Assembly: GCF_047511655.1 (NCBI RefSeq)
Contig: NC_133398.1
Span: forward strand, 108,082,332 to 108,146,331
Origin: Castor canadensis
Lineage: Eukaryota; Chordata; Mammalia; Rodentia; Castoridae
Direction of reading: 5' to 3'
DNA length: 64,000 nt
Below the pieces are notes generated by a model. It had not been told where the DNA came from, did no database searches, and was given only the letters and a program-made list of their open reading frames with translations. Position numbers and translations under genes: made by a program. Shown piece after piece: positions 37,901 to 48,011 of the stretch (positions within the stretch are counted from its first letter, which is position 1; every line of letters starts with the position of its first letter).

Positions 37901-38410
37901 ATCAGGTCCTGGGCTCTTCTTTGTAGGGAGGCTCTATACTACTTTTCCAATTTTTTTGCTTGGAATATGTCCATTTAGGTGGTTAATATCTTCTTGGTTT
38001 GATTTTGGGTAGTTATATGCATCAAAAAATTTATCCATTTGTCTAGATTTTTCAGTTTAGTAGAATATAATTTTTCAAATTAATCTCTAATGATCTTCTA
38101 AATCTCATTAGCATTTGTGGTTATGTCCCCCTTTTCATCTCTGATTTTATTTGGGTCTTTTTCTTGCTTTGTTTTGTCATATTGCCTAAGGGTTGTCAAT
38201 CTTTTCAAAAACCCAACTTTCTCTTTCATTGATTCTTTGTGTGGTTTTTTTTGGTCTTGACATCATTGATATTGGCCCTGATCTTGTATTATTTCTCCCC
38301 ATCTGCTGATTTTGAGTTTCATTGTTCTTATTTTTCAAGGAGCTTAAAGTACATCATGAGGTTGTTTGTTTGAAAAGTCTGTTTTTTTTAATGTAGGCAC
38401 TTATAGGTAT
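34925..38410 (-). mobile_element. Antisense L1: 3'UTR and most of ORF2
   Basis: The minus-strand L1 runs from the ORF2 endonuclease/RT linker (near 38400, 'QTNNLMMYFKLLEK' type) through RT (37489-37202, '[14 protein letters not shown]' and 'LFADDMILY') to the C-terminus and a 3'UTR ending near 34925. It has frame breaks throughout. An (ATCT)n tract lies inside it at 35634-35722. Its 5' end abuts a second L1 at 38411. Confidence 0.88.
35634..35722. repeat. (ATCT/AT)n microsatellite inside an L1
   Basis: Mixed tatc and ta units expanded at the place where the L1 ORF2 sequence reads 'ccattgta'. It generates a Tyr/Ile/Ser open frame of no meaning. Confidence 0.9.
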
Positions 38411-40170
38411 AATGATCCATTTTGAGTTGATACTAGTGCAGGGTGATAAACATGGGTCTACTTTCAGTTTTTTGCAGACAGATAATCACTTTTCCCAGCA
38501 ACATGTTGAAGACACTGTCTTTCCTCCATCATAAGGTGGGCATAGTTATGTGGATTCATATCTGGGTCTCTATTCTGTTCCAGTGGTCTTCATATCTGTT
38601 TATGTGCCAGTACCATGCTGTTTTTATTGCTATTGCTTTGTAATATAGTTTGAAGTCGGGTACTGTGATACTGCCAGTATTGCTCTTTTTGCTGAGTATT
38701 GCCTTGGCTATTTGTGGTTCTTGTGTTTCCAAACAAACTTTAGGGTAGATTTTTCAATCTCTGTGATGAATGTCATTGGGATTTTGATGGGAATTGCATT
38801 AAACATATAGATTGCTTTTGGTAGTATAATCATTTTTACTATGTTGATTCTACCAATCCATAAGCATGGGAGATCTTTCCATCTTCTGTAGTCTTCCTTG
38901 ACCTCATTCTTCAGGGGTTTGTAGTTCTTCTTGTAGAGGTCATTCACATCCTTTGTTAAGTTTACTTCTAGGTATTAGATTTTTTTTGAGGCTGTTGTAA
39001 ATGGAATTGCTTCCATACATTCTTTCTTAATTTGTTCATTGTTGGTGTGTAGAAAAGCTAATGATTTTTGTATGTTGACTTTGTATTCTGTACCTTGCTA
39101 TAGCTGTTTATAGTATCTAGGAGTTTTTGGGTAGAGTTTTTTGGGTCTTTAAGATATAGGATCAGGTCATCTGCAAACAGGGATGTTTTGACAGTTTTTT
39201 TCCCTATGTGTATTCCTTTTATTTCTTATTCTTGCCTAATTGCTCTGGATAGGAATTCCAGTACTATGGTAAATAGGAGTGCGGATAGTGGGCACCCTTG
39301 TCTCATTCCTGATTTTAGGGGAAATGGTTTCACCTTTTCTCTATTAAGTATGATGTTGGCTATAGGTTTGTCATGTGTAGCCTTTACAATGTTGAGGTAC
39401 ATTCCTTCCGTCCCTAGTTTTCTTAGAGCTTTTATCATGAAGTGGTGTTGAATCTTATCAGTCTTTTTCTGCATCTACTTAGATGATCAAATGGTTTTTT
39501 GTCTTTGCTTCTATTAGTGTGCTGTATTACATTTATAGATTTGCATATGTTGAACCACCCCTGCATCCCTAGGATGAAACTAACTTGGTCACGGTGAATG
39601 ATCTTTCTGATATGTTGTTGAATTCACTTTGCCATTATTTTATTGAGGATTCTTGCACTGATGTTCATTAAGGTGACTGGCCTATAGTTCTCCTTTCTGG
39701 ATGTGTCTTTGTCTGGTTTGGGGATGAGTGTAATACTGGACTCATAGAATGAGTTAGGTGGTATTCCTTCCTTTCTATTTCATGGAAAAGTTTAAGGAGA
39801 GTTCGTATTAATTCTTTACAGGTCTGATAGAATTCGGCAGAGAATCAATCAGGTCCTGGACTTTTCTTTTTGGGGAAACTATTGCTGCTTCAATTTCATT
39901 TTGTATTATAGATCTAGTCAGGTGATTAATATCCTCTTGGTTCAGTTTTGGATGGTCATAAGTATCTAGAAATCTGTCCATTTCTACAAGATTTTCAAAT
40001 TTATTGGAATATAGGTTCTCAAAGTAGTCTTTGGTGATTCCCTGGGCTTCCATGGTGTTTTTTATTATCTCCCCTTTTGCATTTCTGATTTTACTGGTTT
40101 GGGTTTTTCTTTCCTCATTTTAGTCAAATTCACCAGGGGTCTGTCAATCTTGTTTCTTTTTGTGTGTGTG

Positions 40171-40217
<47 letters not shown>

Positions 40218-41245
40218 GATATTTTCTCTTTTTTCTTTTATTCATATGTGCATACAATGTTTGGGTCATTTCTCCCTTCTTCCCCCCGCCCCCTCCCTTT
40301 GTTTATTTTTTCAAAGAACCAGCTTTTTGTTTTGTTGATTCTTTGTATGGCTTTTTCTTGTTTCTATTTCATTAATTTTGGCCCTTATATTTATTATTTC
40401 TCTCCTTCTGGTTGTTTTGAGATTATCTTGTTCTTGTTTTTCTAGGAGTTTGAGATATAGCATGAGGTCATTGATTTGAGATCTTTCTGACCTTTAATAT
40501 ATGCACTTATGGCTATAAACTTTACTCTTAGGACTGCCTTTGCTATATCCCATATGTTCTGCTCAGTTGTGTTTTCATTTTCATTAACTTCCAGGAACCT
40601 TTTAATTTCCTCTTTTATTTCATCAATGACCCACTGATCATTGAGCAGTTCAGCTTCCAGTTGTTTGCATATTTTCTGCTGTTGTTTTTGTTGTTGAGTT
40701 CTAGTTTTAATGCATTGTGATCAGATAGAATGCATGGGATTAATTCTATTTTCTTATACTTGCTGATGCTTGCTTTGTGCCCAAAGATATGATCAATTTT
40801 GGAGAAAGTTCCATGGGCTGTTTAGAAGAATGTATATTGTGCAGCAGTTGGATGAAATATTCTGTAGACATCAGCTAGGTCCATTTGATCTATACTGTGG
40901 TTTAGTTCTAGAATTTCTGTATGGATTTTTTGTTTAGGTGATCTATCTAATGGTAATAAAGGGTATTAAAGTCTCCCACTACCACTGTGTTGGAGTCTAT
41001 ATATGCTTTTTGGTCTTTCAGAGTATGTTTGATGAAATTGGGTGCACTGACATTGGTGCATATAGATTGATAACTGTTATTTCCTTTTGGAGTAGTTCTC
41101 CTTTTATTAGTATGGAGCATCTTTCTTCATGTCATTTGATCAATGTAAGTTTGAAGTCTACTTTGTCTGAGGTAAATATTGCTACTCCTGCCTGTTTTGG
41201 GGGCCATTGGCTTAGAATATATTTTTGCAGCCTTTTACCCTAAAC
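38411..41245 (-). mobile_element. Antisense L1 ORF2 fragment that cuts TRPC3 exon E
   Basis: From 41245 downward the minus strand carries the ORF2 endonuclease segment ('GVAIFTSDKVDFKLT' type), the middle region, RT ('[19 protein letters not shown]' at about 39330) and further ORF2 to about 38411. There it stops short of the C-terminus and joins the 34.9-38.4 kb element. The left end lacks a poly-A. The right end begins mid-endonuclease and abuts TRPC3 exon E. The arrangement suggests recombination between two L1 copies, possibly with deletion of the remaining TRPC3 exons. Confidence 0.88.
40161..40301 (-). mobile_element. (GT)n tract plus L1 3'-end fragment inserted in another L1
   Basis: A pure GT run (40161-40215, one 'catg' break) is followed by 'ttttattcatatgtgcatacaatg', the L1 3' terminus in reverse, and its C-rich tract to about 40301. 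It interrupts ORF2 between 'gtcaatcttgttt' and 'attttttcaaagaacc', which are contiguous in other copies. A short repeat (cttgttt and ctttgttt) flanks it, so it is an insertion of a very short L1. Confidence 0.8.
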
Positions 41246-41253
41246 CATATTCA

Positions 41254-41351
41254 TGTTCTCTATGAATTTGTGATCATATTTGAGCACAATGGAAATCACT
41301 TCAGACAACCCAAATATTGATGAAAACAAAGTCTTGAAACTTTCTTCTACA
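41254..41351 (-). pseudogene. TRPC3: TRPC3 pseudo-exon E (pore), truncated by L1
   Basis: An acceptor (ctttttcaacag) ends at 41352. The exon continues [18 protein letters not shown], then [14 protein letters not shown], the pore helix, selectivity region and following loop of TRPC3. The conserved Trp of 'TLFWSIFGL' is Ser here (tca). After 'FIEN' homology ends within about ten bases, and an antisense L1 ORF2 fragment starts near 41245. The rest of the exon ('IGYVLYG...', S6) is missing from the window. Phase is right for splicing from exon D (AC|T). The pore change and the truncation are independent signs of loss of function. Confidence 0.9.
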
Positions 41352-41734
41352 CTGTTGAAAAAGTAAGACACATAGCAATGAACAACTTTCAACATTAAAA
41401 AGTCAAAAGCAAAAACAAGTCAGGGTTTGATCTAACACAGATATAAAATGTCACTATAAAATACATTCATAGTAAGCTTCTAATAATTACTTGTAATAAA
41501 AATTCTGAGTAGATTTTTCTGTATGATATTTAATAGAAATTGTTCTCTTAGATTTCCACAAACTGGTGCCAATGACTAGCCAGCTTTTCTGAAGTTATCA
41601 TGTGAAAACTCACTCAATCAGCAGAAGACCAAAGTCCTATCACCATATCCATGCCTTTCTCCTAGAAGGATAAAAGTTCAGAGTTCAATTTTGTAGGTGT
41701 TTTAGAAATTTAAATCAGGGTTTCTAGAGTAGAA

Positions 41735-42140
41735 CAGGACTAAGAATAAAATTATATACCCACTTCAAAAAGTATGTACAGATGTACTCCTGGCAGCATC
41801 ATTTGTAATGAAATAATTTGCATTTAGAATAAAAACAACCTAAATATCCAGGAAACAGACTAAATATTTGGGTACATTTAGATAATGGAATGCTGTGCAA
41901 CCATCTGGGACAAATGAAACAGATTTATTTTCAAAACAGTATCAGAGATATATTAAGCAAAAAAAATGTAGCAAGTGTGAAGTATTCCATCATTTGAAAA
42001 AAAGAGGTGGATATAAATAATTATATTGCTTTTTATGTGAAAAGTGTCTCTGAAAGTATCTGAAAGAAACCACTGCTTCTGGGAACTAAGGAAACTAATA
42101 CCCTACAGATCCAGGCCAGGGAGGGTCAGACATCACTAAA
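41735..42140 (+). mobile_element. Old L1 3' end
   Basis: Decayed plus-strand ORF2 end and 3' region ('gcagcatcatttgtaatgaa', 'ggaatgctgtgcaacc', 'ttccatcatttgaaaaa'), the typical layout of old mammalian L1 3' ends. It lies in the intron between TRPC3 exons E and D. Confidence 0.7.
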
Positions 42141-42249
42141 GATATCTCACTATGTGAATTTTTTTGTTATAAGAACATTAGTTGTCCCTTGTTATTTGTG
42201 TGGATTGGTTACAGGACTCAAAATGGGCATCAAAATCTGTGGATGTTTA

Positions 42250-42640
42250 GCTGGGTGCTGTGGCTCACACTTGTTTTTTTTATTATTATTATTCATATGT
42301 GCATACAATGCTTGGGTCATTTTGTGGCTCACACTTGTAATCCTAGCTATTTGGGAGGTGGAGATTGACAGGATCACAGTCTGAGGCTAACCCAGCAAAC
42401 AGTGAGACCCAATGTCAACCAATAGCTGGGTATTGTGGTTGTGCCTGTCATCCCAAGATATGCAGGAAGCATAAATAGGAAGATTACTGTCCAAGCTAGC
42501 TGGGCACAAAATTGAGACTCTATTCACAAATTTACTGAAGCCAAAAGGGCTGGGGGAGTGGTTCATGTGGTGGACCAACTGCCTAGCAAGCCCAGAGTCC
42601 TGAGTTGAAACTCCAGTACTGCCAAAACAAACAAAGAGAC
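42250..42640 (+). repeat. B1-ID composite SINE, split by a tiny L1
   Basis: The left arm ('gctgggtgctgtggctcacacttg...taatcctagctatttgggagg') and ID-like right arm ('ggggagtggttcatgtgg...gccctgagttgaaactccagtactgcc' pattern) form a dimeric SINE of the type common in this window. A 48-bp L1 end with its target duplication interrupts the left arm. Confidence 0.85.
42275..42322 (-). mobile_element. 48-bp L1 insertion with 16-bp target-site duplication
   Basis: Poly-T/ATT run followed by the L1 3' terminus in reverse ('attcatatgtgcatac', 'aatgcttgggtcatt'). It is flanked by an exact duplication tgtggctcacacttgt at 42259-42274 and 42323-42338. Only about 35 bases of L1 beyond the poly-A were copied. 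Confidence 0.93.
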
Positions 42641-43639
42641 AAATGAAATTCTGTGGATGATCAATTAAGTCCCTTATAAAAAATGGCAAAGTATTTTCAA
42701 ATTACTTATGCATATTGTCCTGAATTCTTTAAACTTTCTCCAGATTATTTATACTACCTAATATAATGCAAATGCTATGCAAAAGGTGGTTATATTGTAC
42801 AGGGAATATGACAAGAAAAAGTATATAGTTTCAGTACAGACACAGTTTCTATTCTTTAGAATATTTTTGATCCACAGTTTGCTGAATCTGCAAATGTGGA
42901 ACACATGGATACTGGGACCGATTGTATTACCTCCCTGGAAATAATATTTCAGTGAAAAAGAATAGGAGTCAATGGGAGGAAAGATTCCCTATATAATCTA
43001 CTTTCTGATCCTTCCATCACAACGATTAGTACTTTGACCCTCACCAGACTAATTACACAGTTTTGTCCCTTAAATGACTTTTGGCAACATGTATTTGACT
43101 GATTTTGTCATATGACCTAGTTATAATCACTGATTTGTGAAATGAATAAACAGTTCTTAAATGGTCAGTCCTTAAGCACATCAAATTCCATTACAAAGAA
43201 GAATTCAAAAATAAGTCATTTTTTCAGAAAATGATTTATGGAAACAGTACTTAAAAAATTTTTTTACAAATTCTAAATAATTATGAATCTTATAGATTTG
43301 TAGGTTTAAGTACTAATTCACATATCTATTCATTCATTTGACAAATATTGATAGAGCATCTATCATGTTCTAAAAATTTTGCTGGATTCTGGGGGTAGAG
43401 AAAGGTTTCTATTCCTATAGATTGTTATCTACATTATGAAACATTTGATGTGTGATGTCATCACCAGATGCTAGTAGGAGACTAAGAAAAACTTCAACAT
43501 CTTGTTTCTGCATTTATTAACCATTTCACAACATTTTCCTGTGCCTTCCTCTTACTCCTTTGCAGACTTTTCTGCCCTACCCTCACTTTGTGTCTGTGTG
43601 GTATGCATGTGTAGGGAAAGAGGATAGTAAGAATGGAAA

Positions 43640-43880
43640 GAATACTGGCAGTTCTGAGAGCCTACTGTGGGTAAGAGCTTTACATAACTTGCTTTATGTA
43701 ATCCTCACAACAACCTTATTTAAACCTATTGTGTTTATTTTTAAAATAAGGAAATGACACTGAAAAATGCACAGTAATTTAACTAAAAGGCACAGCTAGA
43801 AAATAGCAGAAACTGCATTAAAATCCTGGTTTCCCTGATTTTTTGGCCTATGTTCTTTCCACTAACCCCATGTTATCCCC
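43640..43880 (+). repeat. MIR-type ancient SINE
   Basis: 'aagagctttacataacttgctttatgtaatcctcacaacaacc', 'gcacagctagaaaatagcag' and 'tgttctttccactaaccc' match MIR along nearly its full length. It lies in the TRPC3 intron between exons E and D. Confidence 0.8.
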
Positions 43881-44852
43881 TGCACCCCCTAAAAAACAGT
43901 GAAGAAAAGGTAATGTATAAAATGAGTTATCATAGAGTTAAAAGGAGAAAGAGAGCTGTGGTGGAACTTTGTGTAGGATCACACATTTCCCAGTGAGTTT
44001 GAACTGATTTTTTTCCCTTCATTATAATAAAGTGAGTTTCAGAACTTTTTAACCTTTAAGACCTGCTCTGTATTTACTACTTAAAAATTAATTTCAGAAC
44101 AATCTAGACAGCTGCAAGAGATTGATATTCTACTTTAGTCTACAGGGAACTTACTGAACATGAAGTTGGTTTTCAATGATATCATTATAGAGAACAAAGG
44201 AAGAACAAAGAGGGCTTGTGATCTTCCCACCAGCCAGGACTAAAATATAGAGGGAGGGCCCCATCTCCATGACAACAAAACACCAATGGGTGAGAAAGAA
44301 TCTCACACTCTGGACACCTTCATGCAGAAAGGAAGAACAATCAAGGAAGACTTCAGGGAGAGGATAATCTCCAGTGCAGAAGCCAGAATGATCAAGGGAG
44401 GAAATGGTCTGGCCTTTCTGGTGGGCTGTAAAACACATAGCTCTCTTTTCTGCTTACTGAACTCCCTATACTGATTAATGATGAATCTGTTAAAAATAAA
44501 AGCTGGTGCTTTTCTGAAACGGTGGTATTGGCTACAAAATGATGAAACTAAATTTAGTATTATACATAACGTAAGAGACATCCAGCATAAAAATTGTTAT
44601 CCCATTCTCTTAAAATAGCCAGTTCATCTGGAATTTTCCCCAAGTCCTAATCAATTTTGTGGTCAAATCTTACTAAGCTAAAAGAGATGAACCTGTGGAG
44701 TAACGTAATTGCATGTGAATGCTAACTGTTTTAATGGATTTCTTTCTGTTCTTAAAAATACCTTTGTTATAATAATTGAAAAGTTTCTTTGCCTCATCTA
44801 AGCCTATTATAATTTCTCTTCATTGTACCTTTTACTAAGATGCTCTACTTAT

Positions 44853-45116
44853 GTGGTAAAAGCAGGATTGACTTTGGCCCCAAGGTAGTAAGAGTAAGTA
44901 TGAACATGCCAATCATAAAGGCCAGAAAAACCATAATGAAGAGGACCATGAACTTGAATATGTCCTTCACAGTCCTTCCCAGAGAGATCTGCAAAGGGCT
45001 GAAGCTCTCATTTGCAGGGAGGATGTACGTGATCCGAGAGAAGCTGAGCACAACAGCTATGGCATAAAGGCCTTCAGATATGATCTGAGGGTCAGAAGGG
45101 AGCCATTTATCTCTGG
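44853..45116 (-). pseudogene. TRPC3: TRPC3 pseudo-exon D (S4-S5 region), 1-bp deletion and donor change
   Basis: An acceptor ends at 45117 (cttctttccag). The exon reads [38 protein letters not shown], then [20 protein letters not shown] and [13 protein letters not shown], which is the S4/S5 region. One T is missing at about 44896-44897 (cttac for ctttac). This shifts the remaining [10 protein letters not shown] coding out of frame. The exon is 264 nt where phase and family length call for 265. At the 3' end 'accac' is followed by ataagt where a gtaagt donor is expected, so the first intron base is changed (plus-strand position 44852). Both lesions are single-base and the rest is highly conserved. 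Confidence 0.92.
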
Positions 45117-45859
45117 CTGGAAAGAAGAGAGAAAGGGATTTTAAAAATGGGGCTTCTTGATCATTTACTTTGCTAAGTCTGCAAAGTAAACACTTTAAAT
45201 AGTGTCTATCTTGTAGATGGGTGGATATTACCTCATTTGACACTACTACAGATCTGATCAACTGTCCACATACTATTTTTTATGTTAAACCAGAAACATA
45301 AATTCCTCATTATTTCCAATAGAGGAAACACTATTATAAAGACACTAAAATGACTTCACCTGAAGATAAGGAGATTAAAATACTTCAGAGACAGACTGTG
45401 TCCAGAATACTGAAACAACTGAATGACTTGTCAGTTGGATTTATTGACCAGTTATTTTGTCATCCTATAGACACAGCTGCAGGGAAACTTTCTTTTCCAT
45501 ATTGTTTTGGGGAAATTAGATGACCTAACAATTTGTCGAAGTAAAATGTTAGCGACGAGGGAGAATGTCAGCAAATCACAATGCTATTGACCATGCAGTA
45601 TCTGATCCATATAGCTTGTTCCTGGAAAATGTAAAATGTTACAAAATGTAAAATTTTGGATACAGATTTTGAATGAAAACTACTAACAATCTCTAACAAT
45701 CCTTTCAAGATTACTTTTTCCAGTTTGCAGCAGATTCATTTCCCTGACTAGTCAGCAAACATCATGCAGTTAATTTTATGCAAACCAGGTCATTTCCAAA
45801 AGAATAAATGCATTATGAACATTCACAGCAACAACAAAAATGAAAAATTTATTGGATGT

Positions 45860-46020
45860 TTAATGTTCATCAGAATGTTTAATGTGCTTTTGATGACCTG
45901 TGGAGTCAATGCCATCCTCTTTTAAGTGATGCAGAAACTAAGACTTAGAAAAGTTAAAAACTTGATCAAAACATACATATAGAACCAAATTCACAAACTC
46001 CCTTCTAGTCACCAGTCCTT
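45860..46020 (+). repeat. Ancient MIR/L2-like fragment
   Basis: 'gaaactaagacttagaaaagttaaaaacttgatcaaaacatac' resembles the MIR/L2 'gaaactgaggcacagagaggttaag' block, heavily diverged. Confidence 0.45.
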
Positions 46021-46982
46021 AAATACACAGGAGTAAATTTAAATACATAGGTTATGGAAATAGTCAAGATATGCATCACATCAAAAAACAATATAAGTTA
46101 ATCCTTCAATTATAAATGATGATCATTTGCTCATTTGAACCAGCATCCTTGGTATATTAAAATGCTTACTTGCTACCAATGACAGATGATCATGTGTTTA
46201 AATTTCATGCATTGCAAATTCTTATGTTTTGGAGTGGGAGCCCTGTCTTCTTCAAAAATGCTAACATGCTACTTGTACTCATCATAATATAAGCCTTAAT
46301 TATACTTCTAAAAGTTATTCTTCACAGACAGAACCACATTTACATTCCATGCCTAACCTTTCTTATCTGTAAAATGAATGTTAGGCAAATAATTTTATAC
46401 AACTCTATGAAAATATGGGACATTACTTAATATGGTCTTGCACTGGGCAAGGAAGACATCAGTATCTTCTCACCAGCATGACAACTGGGATCTCCTGGCT
46501 CCCTGCTCTTCATGACACAGACAAGTGTTGCATGATCCCATTCTATGCCATGCAAAAAGCACATCCTCCCCAGTGTTTCCACTGGTTCTGCAGAGCTTAT
46601 ATTCTCATGGTTTCTTTAGGTTCTACTTCCTGCCTTTGCCTGCAGATCAGTTTAGTACCTTTACTTTCTTATCTCCTCAAACCCATGTTCTTAGGAACCT
46701 AGTCCCCAATAATCTAGGTTTGTGGAGTTCCAAAACTCATGCTCTTTCCACTGTCCACAGATTTTTAACATATTTCCCATACTAAACATACAGTAGTTGA
46801 ATCTTATCTAAGGTTTATTTTCCCATGCTTTTAGTTACTGATGATTAACTGAAACATTAAGTGGAAAATTACAGATTTCCAGTTCATGAATCTTAAATTG
46901 TACAGTATGTTGTATAGGCTAGGTGTCCAGGTTATTGGATTGACTGTCATCATATCTGTATCTACAACCATAGCTATTTTTC

Positions 46983-47061
46983 TCCTGCAGTGCTAGGGCT
47001 TGAACTCAAGGCCTTGTGTGTGCTAGGCAAGTACTCTACCACTGAGATACTTCCCCAGCCT
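46983..47061 (-). repeat. ID-type SINE
   Basis: Reverse copy: 'tagggcttgaactcaaggccttgtgtgtgctaggcaagtactctaccactgaga'. Confidence 0.85.
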
Positions 47062-47443
47062 GAATGTCACTATATTGCAGTGTTTGTGTTCAAGTAACCT
47101 TATTTTGCTTAATAATGGCCCCAGGGAGCAAGAGAAGTGATGCTGGAAGTTTTATTACAGTATATTGTTATAGTTGTTCTAATTTATTATTAGTCATTGA
47201 TAATTTCCTACTGTGCCTAGTTTATAAATTAAACTTTATCATTAGTAAATATCTCTTTGTAGGTAGGGAAAACATAGCATATATACGTTTCAGTACTATC
47301 AGCCATTTCAAGTATCTACTGAGGGTCTTATAACATATTCCCCTCAGATAAGGGGTGGGGGGAAGATACTGTCCTTTTAATTGGTATTTCTTTCCGAAGT
47401 GCTCTTCCTGAAACATAAGAAGACCATGTGGCTAATAACTTAC

Positions 47444-47677
47444 CATAAGTGAAATACTGTATGTCTGGCGGGAGTGTGACTTCACTGAGGTCGCTCTCTT
47501 GGACATAACTGTCCATGTACTGCTGTGCTTTTGTCGCCTGAAGGAAAGCTAAAAATCTGGCTGTGAAAGCAGCAATGGAGATGGAGAGCATCCCAAAGTC
47601 AAGCACATTCCACAACTGCAGAATGTACTCCCTAGGTCCTTCCAGCCAGAGCTCCTTACATTCAGACCACATCATTC
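47444..47677 (-). pseudogene. TRPC3: TRPC3 pseudo-exon C, open, splice sites intact
   Basis: This 234-nt exon has an acceptor ending at 47678 (gtcatgacag) and donor gtaagtt from 47443. The 77 full codons read MMWSECKELWLEGPREYIL, then QLWNVLDFGML, AAFTARFLAFLQATKAQQY and SDLSEVTLPPDIQYFTY. I count three differences from the TRPC3 sequence I know (Phe to Ser, Val to Met, Glu to Asp). It covers the conserved segment around S2-S3, where 'WNVLDFGML' is diagnostic of TRPC channels. On its own it would look like a functional exon. The split Ala codon (G|CC) joins correctly to exon D. Confidence 0.94.
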
Positions 47678-47920
47678 CTGTCATGACAAACACAAAGGGT
47701 ATGGATTAGATTTTGTAGTTGAGGGTGAAGAGTCATCATTTTGTTCTCCTTCAGATGACATCTATAAATGTAAAGTGCACCTGCAATTACAAAGCACCAG
47801 TGATGTGTGGCCACCAAGGCACTGACAGGATTAAAGCCTCCATTCAGGGAATAATTCACCCTGCCAAATCAGAATCGGGAGAAACATGGATCTATTTCCA
47901 GCACCAGAAATGTCACTGCT

Positions 47921-48011
47921 CAGCTGGGGGCATGACTCAAGTGGTTCTGCATTTGCCTAGCAAGCACAAGGCTCTGAGTTCAAATTCCAGTACTGCCAAG
48001 AAAAAAAAACA
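47921..48011 (+). repeat. ID-type SINE
   Basis: 'ctgggggcatgactcaagtgg...ctgagttcaaattccagtactgcc' and A-tail. This is the form I associate with beaver-like rodents. Confidence 0.85.

Larger units (their letters stand above)
45117..47443. other. TRPC3 intron between exons C and D
   Basis: About 2.3 kb of mostly unique sequence with a MIR/L2-like piece and one ID SINE. Confidence 0.7.

Noticed and set aside
40160..40445. Plus frames starting with Cys-Val repeats
   Set aside because: They are a translation of the GT microsatellite and antisense L1.
44845..45261. 138-codon minus frame as an intact TRPC3 coding unit
   Set aside because: Its first part lies in intron upstream of the acceptor at 45117, and its end is out of frame after a 1-bp deletion.
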